Positions 19,199 through 26,318 of a DNA stretch of 37,779 nucleotides are shown piece after piece (position 1 is the stretch's first letter; each line of letters begins with the position of its first letter). Source of the stretch: Planctomycetota bacterium (GTDB lineage Bacteria > Planctomycetota > UBA1135 > GCA-002686595); assembly GCA_029259595.1 (NCBI GenBank), contig JAJDEW010000140.1, positions 1 through 37,779 on the forward strand, given 5' to 3'. The notes beneath the pieces were generated by a model that saw only the letters and a program-made list of their open reading frames with translations, was not told the DNA's origin and did not search any database. The position numbers were made by a program, and so were the translations under genes.

Positions 19199-20546
19199 GA
19201 CGAACGCGGACCTCGTCGTCATCGGCGCGGGAGCCGCGGGACTCTGGGCGGCGGCGCGAGCGGCCGAGCGTGGACTCGCCGTCACGGTGCTCGAGAAGAC
19301 CCCGCGGACGGGAACGAAGGTGCTCGCGTCGGGCGGAACACACTGCAACCTGACGACGAGCTTGCCGGCGGCCGAGGCCGCGCGTCTCTTCGGCCCGCGC
19401 GGGGAACGCTTCCTGCGCCGCGCCTTCCGCGAGCTCGGCCCGACCGACGTACGCGAGCGCTTCGCCGAGCTCGGCGTGCCGACCGTCGAGGCTCCGCTCG
19501 AGAAGGTCTTCCCCGCCAGCGGCCGCGCGCGCGACGTGCGCGACGCGCTGGAGTCCTGGGCGCGCGGCGCCGGTGCCAGGATCCGCACGGACTTTCCGGT
19601 CCGCAGCCTGGAAGCCGTGCCGTCGGGTTGGTGCGCGTGGGGTCCGGACGGAGAACGCGTCACGGCCGCGGAGTTGTTCGTGTGTCCGGGCGGACGCAGC
19701 GTCCCGCGCACGGGCACGACCGGCGATGGCTACGCCTGGCTGGAAGAGCTCGGGCTCGAGCTCGTGACCCCGGTGCCCGCCCTCGTTCCGCTGACGAGTC
19801 CCGAGCCCTGGGTCCGCGAGCTGGCCGGGATCGATCTGCAGGAAGTGCACGTGCGCCTCGAGGATCCGGCGGGCAAGCGCCTCGGTGGGCGCCAGCGTCC
19901 GATCGTCTTCACGCACAAGGGCGTCTCGGGCCCCGGTGCGATGGACCTGGCCGAGCCCGTGGCCCGCGCCGCGGCCCGAAGCAACGCCCCGCTCACCACC
20001 GGCCGCGCGCGCAAACCCCTGCGGCTCGTGCTCGACCTCGTCCCGTTCCTGGAGCGCGAGACCCTGCGCGCGGCGCTCGTGCAGGAGTGCGCGCGCAAGG
20101 GCTCCCCGGGCATCCTGCGCGCGCTCGGGCGCGCGCTCCAACCCGACGAAGAAGCCGCCGACGCGCCGCGGCCGGTGCCCAAGCGTCTCCTGCGCGCGCT
20201 CCTCGAACGGCTGGGGCTCGACCCCGAGCGTCCGGCGCACTCGGTACGCAAGGACGAGCGCCATGGTCTGGTCGAGTCGCTCAAGGGGCTGCGCGTCCCC
20301 GTCGACGGGACGCTCGGCTTCGACGTCGCCGAGGTCACGGCGGGTGGCCTGGCCCTGTCCGCAGTCGACCCGGGCACGATGCGCGTGCGGGAACGACCCG
20401 GCCTGTTCGTGTTCGGGGAGCTGCTCGACCTCACGGGCCCGATTGGTGGGCTAAACTTCCAGGCGGCCTTCGCGACGGCCGAGCTCGCGGCACGGGCCCT
20501 CGCGCTTCCCTCGATTCAGGGAGCAGGAAGGGATTTCCGACCGTGA
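19191..20546 (+). CDS. HI0933/YhiN-family FAD-dependent flavoprotein
   Basis: The 451-residue protein starts at GTG 19191 inside the end of dus, with GAGAGG about ten bases upstream. It shows the FAD dinucleotide motif LVVIGAGAAGLWAAARAAERG at residues 8-28 and the family markers LEKTPRTGTKVLASGGTHCN, LFVCPGGRSVPRTGTTGDGYAWLEELG, FTHKGVSGPGAMDL and GELLDLTGPIGGLNFQAAFATAE. The family (BaiN/YhiN/HI0933) contains poorly characterised NAD(P)/FAD oxidoreductases; the substrate is not known. The 8-base overlap with a tRNA-dihydrouridine synthase, itself a flavoenzyme, suggests co-expression but not a proven joint function. Confidence 0.9.
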   Translation: MAETNADLVVIGAGAAGLWAAARAAERGLAVTVLEKTPRTGTKVLASGGTHCNLTTSLPAAEAARLFGPRGERFLRRAFRELGPTDVRERFAELGVPTVEAPLEKVFPASGRARDVRDALESWARGAGARIRTDFPVRSLEAVPSGWCAWGPDGERVTAAELFVCPGGRSVPRTGTTGDGYAWLEELGLELVTPVPALVPLTSPEPWVRELAGIDLQEVHVRLEDPAGKRLGGRQRPIVFTHKGVSGPGAMDLAEPVARAAARSNAPLTTGRARKPLRLVLDLVPFLERETLRAALVQECARKGSPGILRALGRALQPDEEAADAPRPVPKRLLRALLERLGLDPERPAHSVRKDERHGLVESLKGLRVPVDGTLGFDVAEVTAGGLALSAVDPGTMRVRERPGLFVFGELLDLTGPIGGLNFQAAFATAELAARALALPSIQGAGRDFRP

Positions 20547-20676
20547 GGCTCCGTCGGGGGTTCTTGGACGCTCGGAATCGTGGCCGTCGTGTTCGCGATC
20601 TCCGGTGCCGACCGGATCCCGTACGATGGCCGCACGCGAAGGGACCGCGCTGACCCGAGGCGGGTCCGAACAGCAC

Positions 20677-21888
20677 ATGGAACGACGCATTCAATTCAGC
20701 TTGATCGGCGTGCTCGGGGTGGTCTTCCTCGCGCTCGGAGCCTGGCTCGTCAGCGCGGAGCGCAAGCTCCAGGCGATGGGGTCGGACGACACGGCAGACG
20801 CGCGGCCCGAGTCTCCCTTCGAGCCCGTGCCGCCTCCGCCGACGGGCCCCGCTCTCAGCGACGACGCGCGGCCCTACTTCGAGCGGATCGATGCCAAGCC
20901 GGAAAGCTGGGTGAACGCGCAGCTCGTGGCCGCCGAGATCGCCTCGCTGGAGCCCATGCGCGGCGTCGACATCATGCGCTCGCTGTGGCCGCATCTCTCG
21001 AAGCCCGTGCGCCAGAACATCCTGAAGCCGTTCTGTGTCCGCGAGGGTCATCCCGAGGGTCTGAAGCTGCTCGACATCGCCGCGCGCGATCCCGACGACG
21101 ACGTGCGCGGACGGGCCTACGCCTACCTGACCCGCTACGCCTTCCGTTGGTTTCACACCCACGAGGAGTACGACGCCTGGTCGCGCCGCTACACGAACAT
21201 GCCGATCCGCGAGGTGCTCCGCGTGCATGCGGAGGGCTTCGTGGAATACATGTCGGCGCTGCACGGGGAGAACCTCGAACGGCACTTGCTCCCCTTCGAC
21301 ATCCTCGACCTGCGGCTGGGCGACGGCGCGGGGATCGATCTCGCCGCCATTCTGAAGGAACACGGCGTGCTCCAGTTGATCGAGCATTGGCTCGCGACGG
21401 AGACGGAGCGGGTGCGCGAGGTGGCCTTGTCCTGGGTGCGCTCCTTGGACCCGAACGAGTCCTGGTTGCGGGTCTTCGTCCTGACCTACATCGAGGAGCC
21501 CGAGGGCGTGCCGTCGAAGGTCCTGAACAAGGCCCTCGTCGCCCTTTCCGAGCCCGAGAACGACTGGGCGGTCGAACCGATCCTGGACTTCCTCGAGTTC
21601 CGCGTGGCGCACCCGCAGACGGCGGAGTACCTCGGTGACGGGATCGGATCGGCGGCCGACGCCCTGGCGGTGATCGGGGCGAAGCGCGCCATCCCGCGGC
21701 TGATCGGCGTCGTCCTGAAGGATCCGACCGGGCAGGCCAAGGGGCTCGTCGGCTACTTCGGACTCTCGAAATTGACCGGCGTCAAATTCGACGAGAAGCG
21801 CATGGACGGTGCCTATTGGGCGGATTGGTGGCGCAGGAACCGCTCGCGCTTCCCGGCCGACGTGGCCGAGCTCGAGATCCCGCACTGA
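20677..21888 (+). CDS. Membrane-anchored protein with HEAT-like helical repeats
   Basis: The 403-residue product begins MERRIQFSLIGVLGVVFLALG, a signal anchor at residues 8-27, then a proline-rich linker (PFEPVPPPPTGP) and about 330 residues of helical repeats. Phrases such as GLKLLDIAARDPDDDVRGRAYAYLTRYA, VREVALSWVRSLDPNES and ADALAVIGAKRAIPRLIGVVLKD are typical of HEAT or PBS-lyase-like repeats, which bind other proteins. The last part (YFGLSKLTGVKFDEKRMDGAYWADWWRRN) resembles a recurrent ending of such repeat proteins in planctomycetes. No catalytic motif is seen. ATG 20677 is chosen for the position of the anchor; ATG 20626 is possible. The stop lies 4 bases from the stop of the convergent gene. 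Confidence 0.7.
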   Translation: MERRIQFSLIGVLGVVFLALGAWLVSAERKLQAMGSDDTADARPESPFEPVPPPPTGPALSDDARPYFERIDAKPESWVNAQLVAAEIASLEPMRGVDIMRSLWPHLSKPVRQNILKPFCVREGHPEGLKLLDIAARDPDDDVRGRAYAYLTRYAFRWFHTHEEYDAWSRRYTNMPIREVLRVHAEGFVEYMSALHGENLERHLLPFDILDLRLGDGAGIDLAAILKEHGVLQLIEHWLATETERVREVALSWVRSLDPNESWLRVFVLTYIEEPEGVPSKVLNKALVALSEPENDWAVEPILDFLEFRVAHPQTAEYLGDGIGSAADALAVIGAKRAIPRLIGVVLKDPTGQAKGLVGYFGLSKLTGVKFDEKRMDGAYWADWWRRNRSRFPADVAELEIPH

Positions 21889-21892
21889 GCGC

Positions 21893-23104
21893 CTACTTTT
21901 CGAGCGCGCCGAATTCCTGCAGCACCCACGCGAGCGTTGCGCGCACGGTCTCGGCGTCGCGTTGCAGGAGCTGGGAGCGCTGCTTGCCCCGGTTCATGAG
22001 ATCCGGCTCACGGATCGAACGGCTGACGAGGTCGCGGTTCCACTTCTCCCAGTCCTTCGCTTCGGGCAGGAGTTCGGCGAGCGCGTCGACGTCGGAGTCG
22101 TGCTCGCCCCAGAGCGCGTGGAAGCGTTCGTTGTTCGGTCCGTAGCCGCCGCGCGGCGGAGGAACGCCGATGAAGTAGGCGTCCGCCACCGCTTCGCGCA
22201 GCTCGCGGTAGCGATGAGCGGGGACGAACAGCTCCTCGATCCGTTCGTAGAGCGAGTCGTGCTTGCGTTCGGGCACGGGCGCCTTCCAGCGCCGCCACTC
22301 GTCGAGCAAGGTGTGCACGATCCCGAGCGCATCCACGTCCGGCATCTCGATGCGCTTGCCCGAGCTCCAGGCGTCGTACAAGGTGATGCCCGTGTACACG
22401 TTGCCGGAGCGGTCGGTGTAGGCGTGTGCGAAGGCCGCCAAGGCTTCCTGCTCGTCACCCTGATCGAGGCGCTGCAGCACGAGCGCCCGCGCGAGGTCGA
22501 CGTCGGGAACGTAGCCCGACAGGGCGTTGGCGAAGAGGCGGTCGCTCTCCCGTTCGAGCTCGCGCTCGAGCGCCTGTGGATCGGGCTCGGGCGCCGGGGG
22601 AGTCTCGGGTTCCTTCGGCGCCTTCTTCTTGGAGCGAGAGCGGCGCGACTTGGACGGTTCGGGCTCGGGCTCGGGTTCCGGCGCTTCGTCCTCGAGCCCG
22701 ATCCGTACCAGCGCACGCGCGCCCCAGTCGTAACGCCAGGCTGACGTGAGCCGCCCGACGCCGCTCGCGACCGGCGGGAACAGCTCGGCGCGCATGCGCT
22801 CGACGCGCGGGTCGTCGAGATCCAGCGGACGGCGGACGATCGGCTGCTTGGGCGCGTGCTCTTCGGGATCGAAGAAGGGGTGGGCGGCGGCCGTGACGAC
22901 CAGGCCGGGATCGGTCTCGCTCTCGTCCAGGATGCGGGCGACGAGCGCGCCCTGGCTGGTGCCCTTCTGGCCGATCTCGTAGCGAAACCACTCGACGACC
23001 TCGCGCTTCGCGCCGGGTTCGAGGCGCTCCCAGGCGGCGCGGAGGGGAGCGGGATCGGTTCCTTGGCAGGCGAGACTCAGGAGCAGGGGCGCGAGCAGGC
23101 TCAT
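21893..23104 (-). CDS. Secreted protein of unknown function with a charged low-complexity linker
   Basis: I do not recognise this 403-residue protein. It has a short signal sequence, MSLLAPLLLSLACQGTDP, which might be cleaved after LAC or be a weak lipobox. There is a helical N-terminal region with WERLEPGAKREVVEWFRYEIG, then a linker at about 140-180 made of E-P repeats followed by SKSRRSRSKKK, then a second helical domain with DVDLARALVLQRLDQGDEQEALAAFAHAY and a C-terminal WEKWNRDLVSRSI. The second domain is suggestive of TPR-like helices, but no motif is decisive. CAGGAT lies 6 bases before the ATG and could be a -10. It converges with the HEAT-like gene. Confidence 0.7.
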   Translation of the reverse strand: MSLLAPLLLSLACQGTDPAPLRAAWERLEPGAKREVVEWFRYEIGQKGTSQGALVARILDESETDPGLVVTAAAHPFFDPEEHAPKQPIVRRPLDLDDPRVERMRAELFPPVASGVGRLTSAWRYDWGARALVRIGLEDEAPEPEPEPEPSKSRRSRSKKKAPKEPETPPAPEPDPQALERELERESDRLFANALSGYVPDVDLARALVLQRLDQGDEQEALAAFAHAYTDRSGNVYTGITLYDAWSSGKRIEMPDVDALGIVHTLLDEWRRWKAPVPERKHDSLYERIEELFVPAHRYRELREAVADAYFIGVPPPRGGYGPNNERFHALWGEHDSDVDALAELLPEAKDWEKWNRDLVSRSIREPDLMNRGKQRSQLLQRDAETVRATLAWVLQEFGALEK

Positions 23105-23316
23105 CCGGCCATCCTGCCATGGGCCTTCGGACCCCGTCCAGCCGCCGAGAAGATCCAGGGAATGGACTCCCGGAGGCCGGACCGAGTCAGCGCGTCGCTT
23201 CCGATCCCTTCCGCGCGGCGGCTCCAGTCGCGGCGGAAGTCCGCCGCCGATGCCACCCGGGTCTTCGGCTCCGCATGAGCAACCACACGTTTCATGTGGT
23301 CACGCACGGAGCAAAG

Positions 23317-24747
23317 CTATCCGGCCTCGGAAGCCGGGGCAAATCCGTTGTTGTTCTCATCGTCCCCGTTGCCTCCACCCCGGCGGCGGCGCGAGCGGTG
23401 GCGACGACGGCGCCGGCGCGTCCCGAGGACCTGGTCGCGTTCCTCGTCGGGGAGGGTCCGCATGCGTTCGTAACGCGCGACCCAACCCTCGTACACGTCC
23501 CAGCCCTGACCCCAGGCCTGGAGCCGTAGACCGAAGAGGTGGAGTGCGTCCTTGAAGTCTTCACTGAGAACGAAGCGACCCGTGCTGCGGTTCTTGCTCG
23601 AACTCTGCGTGAAGCGAACCTGATGCGCGATGATCCGCTTGGCTCGATCGACGATGCGGCGCGAGAGCCGGGCCGGCGTCGAAAAAGGTTCGATCAGCTC
23701 GCTGGCGACGTCGAGCCATTGCTGGGGCGTCGCTTGCGGACCGAATTCGACCTGAACCTGGCGCTCGATGAGACGCTGGTAGCAGACGGCCAAGAGCACG
23801 CTCGAGTGCGGAACCTTCCCGGAGTGGATGTTCGCGTCCAGGGCTTCCAGGAGGCGCCAGTAGCTGTCGGCCCGGTCGTGGGCAGCGGGATCGGGATCGT
23901 CGCGCTTGCCCAGGAAGCGATCGACTTCGGGCATGAGCGTCTCGAGCGCTCCGGAGGCGCGCATCATGCGAAAGGCCCCCAGCGCCGTTCCGGAACGAAG
24001 CAGTCGCAGGATCTCCTCGAGCACCCGCGGCGGAGCGGAGCGGGTCAGGTCCGAGGAGAGCTCGCACATCGCTTTCCACGTTTCATCCCCGATGCGGAAG
24101 CCGAGGCGGGTCGCAAACTTGATCGCGCGCAGGATCCGGACGGGGTCCTCGGCAAAGCGGACGATGGGGTCGCCGATCGTTCGCAGCACCCCAGCCTCGA
24201 GATCCTGCAGGCCACCCACGTAGTCGTGGATCACGTCGACCGACGGGTCGTACAGCAGGCCGTTGACCGTGAAGTCGCGCCGCACGGCATCTTCTTCCGC
24301 CGTACCGAAGACGTTGTCCTCGGTGATCAGAAGGTCGTCCTCCGCGTCGTTCTCGCTGTTCGGGTCGCCCCGGAAGGTCGCAGTCTCGATGACCTGGTCC
24401 CCGTACACGACGTGCACGAGCCGGAAGCGCCGCCCGATGATCCTTCCGTTGCGGAAGAGCCGTTTGATCTGGCGCGGGTGGGCCGCCGTAGCGACGTCGA
24501 AGTCCTTGGGTTTGCGGCCGAGGAGCAGGTCGCGCACGCAGCCGCCGACGAGGTAGGCCTCGAAGCCGTTGCGTTGGAGGCGCGACAGAACGCGCAAGGC
24601 GTTCTGGTCGATGTCGTCGTGAGAGATCCCCGAGCCTTCGGTCGAACAAGCGTCCTCGGCGTCGAAGCGCTCCTCCGGTTCCCGATAGGCCATCGCTGCG
24701 TCGCGTTGGTCGTCGGTGGGGGAAGGGGGCACGTCCGGGCGGTTCAT
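23317..24747 (-). CDS. pcnB: Poly(A) polymerase (class II nucleotidyltransferase)
   Basis: The enzyme adds 3' poly(A) tails that mark RNAs for decay. The 476-residue protein has the nucleotidyltransferase signature AYLVGGCVRDLLLGRKPKDF with catalytic D82 and D84 (DFD). LFRNGRIIGRRFRLVHVVYG is the feature that favours poly(A) polymerase over CCA-adding enzyme. VRRDFTVNGLLYD, RFAEDPVRILRAIKFATRLGF and helical RNA-binding domains to about 430 follow. The extreme C-terminus has a run of arginines (TRRRRRRHRSRRRRGGG) that probably binds RNA, as the basic tail of E. coli PcnB does. Residues 1-45 are acidic and unlike the family core. The start is ATG 24747, divergent from tRNA-Trp. A CCA-adding role cannot be fully excluded by sequence, but both tRNAs here encode CCA. 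Confidence 0.93.
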   Translation of the reverse strand: MNRPDVPPSPTDDQRDAAMAYREPEERFDAEDACSTEGSGISHDDIDQNALRVLSRLQRNGFEAYLVGGCVRDLLLGRKPKDFDVATAAHPRQIKRLFRNGRIIGRRFRLVHVVYGDQVIETATFRGDPNSENDAEDDLLITEDNVFGTAEEDAVRRDFTVNGLLYDPSVDVIHDYVGGLQDLEAGVLRTIGDPIVRFAEDPVRILRAIKFATRLGFRIGDETWKAMCELSSDLTRSAPPRVLEEILRLLRSGTALGAFRMMRASGALETLMPEVDRFLGKRDDPDPAAHDRADSYWRLLEALDANIHSGKVPHSSVLLAVCYQRLIERQVQVEFGPQATPQQWLDVASELIEPFSTPARLSRRIVDRAKRIIAHQVRFTQSSSKNRSTGRFVLSEDFKDALHLFGLRLQAWGQGWDVYEGWVARYERMRTLPDEERDQVLGTRRRRRRHRSRRRRGGGNGDDENNNGFAPASEAG

Positions 24748-24823
24748 ACGGTCGAAGTGGTCGGAATCGATTGCGAGAATCTAACGTGGTTTCGCCTCCG
24801 ACGCACATCCTTACCGGCTCGGC

Positions 24824-24852
24824 TTGCCCGGGTCCTGGTGCGGGGGTAGGCT
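24824..24852 (+). promoter_or_regulatory. Promoter of tRNA-Trp (and probably rsmG)
   Basis: TTGCCC (24824-24829) and TAGGCT (24847-24852) are separated by 17 bases. The mature tRNA begins 12 bases after the -10. The spacing and position are those of a sigma-70 type promoter. Confidence 0.6.
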
Positions 24853-24864
24853 CTGCGCCCCCTC

Positions 24865-24942
24865 AGGGCAGTAGCTCGAATTGGTTAGAGCGGCTGATTC
24901 CAAATCAGCAGGATCGGGGTTCGAATCCCTGCTGCCCTGCCA
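24865..24942 (+). tRNA. trnW: tRNA-Trp (anticodon CCA)
   Basis: A complete cloverleaf can be drawn. The acceptor is AGGGCAG with CTGCCCT; the D arm is GCTC/GAGC; the anticodon stem GCTGA/TCAGC has loop TTCCAAA, giving anticodon CCA; and the T arm is CGGGG-TTCGAAT-CCCTG. The discriminator is G, as expected for tryptophan, and CCA is encoded. rsmG starts 20 bases downstream, so its mRNA may be cut from the same transcript. Confidence 0.97.
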
Positions 24943-24962
24943 AGAGGCTTCCCGCCCGCCGC

Positions 24963-25859
24963 ATGAAAGACCACGAATCGACGAACCCGGAGGACGACCT
25001 GGACGAGGTCGCGTCCGGCGCGACCGAGGATGCCGACGATCCGGTGGACGCGGACGATCTGGAAGACGAGGACGACGACGACACGTCCGATGACGAGGAC
25101 GCCTCCGCCGAGGAGGACCCCTCCGAGGAGAAGGAGCCTGGCGAAGAGGAGCCGGAAGAAGAGATCGAGGAAGTTCTCTTCGCGGACCAGCCGGTTCCCA
25201 CGCGCGCGGATCTGCGCGCGGCGCTGGATTGGGCGTTCGAAGGGGAGGACGCGCCCGAAGAGTATCTGCAGAAGTGCACCGAGCACGCACACATGCTGCT
25301 CGAGGCCAACACGCGGATGAACCTCACGAAGATCGTCGAGCCGCGCGAGGTGGCCGCCAAGCACTACCTCGACAGCTGGCGCGCGACGCGCCTGATGCCG
25401 CTGCTCGGCAAGACCGTCCTGGACCTCGGGAGTGGCGCGGGCTTTCCCGGCATCCCGCTGGCCCTGGCCGAACCGAACACGCGCGTGATCGTGATCGACT
25501 CGACCCAGAAGAAGGTCGACTTCCTCCAAACCGTGATCGATGCGCTCGAACTGAAAAACTGCGAGGCCGTCTGGGATCGCGCCGAGGAATACCTGGCACG
25601 CAATCGCTGCGATGTCGTGATCCTCAGGGCGATCAGCTCGGTGCGCGAGAACGTGCGGCTGTTGCGCAAGGTCCGCCACTCGTTCATCGACCTCGTCATG
25701 CTCAAGGGCCCGTCCTGGTCGCGCGAGGTGCGCGCCGGGGAACGCGAGGCCGAGCGCCTCGGCTTCCGGCTCGACACGGTCTGGGAGCACGAACTGCCCG
25801 ACGAGATGGGTGGGCGAGCGGTGCTCGTCTATCGCGCGCCCGGTGGCGCGGGGCTTTGA
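24963..25859 (+). CDS. rsmG: 16S rRNA (guanine-N7) methyltransferase RsmG with an acidic N-terminal extension
   Basis: The protein makes m7G527 in the 530 loop of 16S rRNA. The 298-residue product has the RsmG core from about residue 80: EANTRMNLTKIVEPREVAAKHYLDS, VLDLGSGAGFPGIPLALAEP (SAM motif I), VIVIDSTQKKVDFLQTVIDALEL and DVVILRAISSVRENVRLL. The core has normal length (about 210). Residues 1-70 are an unusual extension in which 39 of 70 residues are Asp or Glu. It is poor in hydrophobic residues and probably disordered. The start ATG 24963 includes it; no later start lies between the extension and the core. It sits 20 bases after tRNA-Trp with no separate promoter seen. Confidence 0.93.
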   Translation: MKDHESTNPEDDLDEVASGATEDADDPVDADDLEDEDDDDTSDDEDASAEEDPSEEKEPGEEEPEEEIEEVLFADQPVPTRADLRAALDWAFEGEDAPEEYLQKCTEHAHMLLEANTRMNLTKIVEPREVAAKHYLDSWRATRLMPLLGKTVLDLGSGAGFPGIPLALAEPNTRVIVIDSTQKKVDFLQTVIDALELKNCEAVWDRAEEYLARNRCDVVILRAISSVRENVRLLRKVRHSFIDLVMLKGPSWSREVRAGEREAERLGFRLDTVWEHELPDEMGGRAVLVYRAPGGAGL

Positions 25860-25869
25860 GCTCCGCCCG

Positions 25870-25968
25870 ATGCCCCTTTGGCTCTGGATCGTGATCGGAC
25901 TCGCCGTCGTCGGCGCAATCCTGTTCGTGGCCTCGATCTGGGCCTATCCGCGCGACAACTCGTTCTAG
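25870..25968 (+). CDS. Small single-span membrane protein (32 residues)
   Basis: An ATG at 25870 opens a 33-codon frame ending in TAG. The peptide begins MPLWLWIVIGLAVVGAILF and ends in the polar tail AYPRDNSF, so it is a single hydrophobic helix with a short hydrophilic end. It starts 11 bases after the rsmG stop on the same strand. I know no family for it; position and composition support a real small protein, but chance is possible. Confidence 0.5.
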   Translation: MPLWLWIVIGLAVVGAILFVASIWAYPRDNSF

Positions 25969-26012
25969 CAGCCCGCGAGCGAGCCGCTCCCGAGAGCCGG
26001 AGGGCCGCTGGG

Positions 26013-26100
26013 TGGTGCCTGAGGGGGGAGTCGAACCCCCACTCCCTTATCGGGAACATGGACCTGAACCATGCGCGTCTACCAATTCCGCCACCCAGGC
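26013..26100 (-). tRNA. trnL: tRNA-Leu (anticodon CAG)
   Basis: Read on the minus strand the gene begins GCCTGGGTGGCGGAA, pairs with CTCAGGC at the 3' end, has anticodon stem CATGG/CCATG with loop TTCAGGT (anticodon CAG), a long class II variable arm (around TTCCCGATAAGGGAG) and the T arm GGGGG-TTCGACT-CCCCC. The discriminator is A and CCA is encoded. These are all features of leucine tRNA. Confidence 0.97.
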
Positions 26101-26115
26101 TCTGAAGGGGGCGGG

Positions 26116-26144
26116 AGAATACGGCCGGAGGAGAGGGGGGTCAA
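26116..26144 (-). promoter_or_regulatory. Promoter of tRNA-Leu
   Basis: On the minus strand TTGACC (26144-26139) and TATTCT (26121-26116) are separated by exactly 17 bases, and the tRNA begins 15 bases later. This is the best sigma-70-like promoter in the window. Confidence 0.75.
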
Positions 26145-26318
26145 GCGCGACGCCTGACGAGGACCGGGCGAGGACCCGACGACGATCGGGATGCGGGGAA
26201 AAGGATGCTCGCCCGCCACGGGACAGCTACGGTTAAGAGCCGCCGCGGGCCGCGTCGGACCTCTCGCATCGAAGTCGATCGGGAGTGCACCCTCAGCGCG
26301 CCTCCCTCCACGCAAGCG

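Noticed and set aside
23271..23315. Small hairpin ACCACA...TGTGGT after pcnB as a terminator
   Set aside because: Only six pairs and no T-run; too weak to call.
25030..25180. Tandem repeat of GAC/GAG codons as a microsatellite
   Set aside because: It is irregular at the base level and is explained by the acidic protein segment of RsmG.
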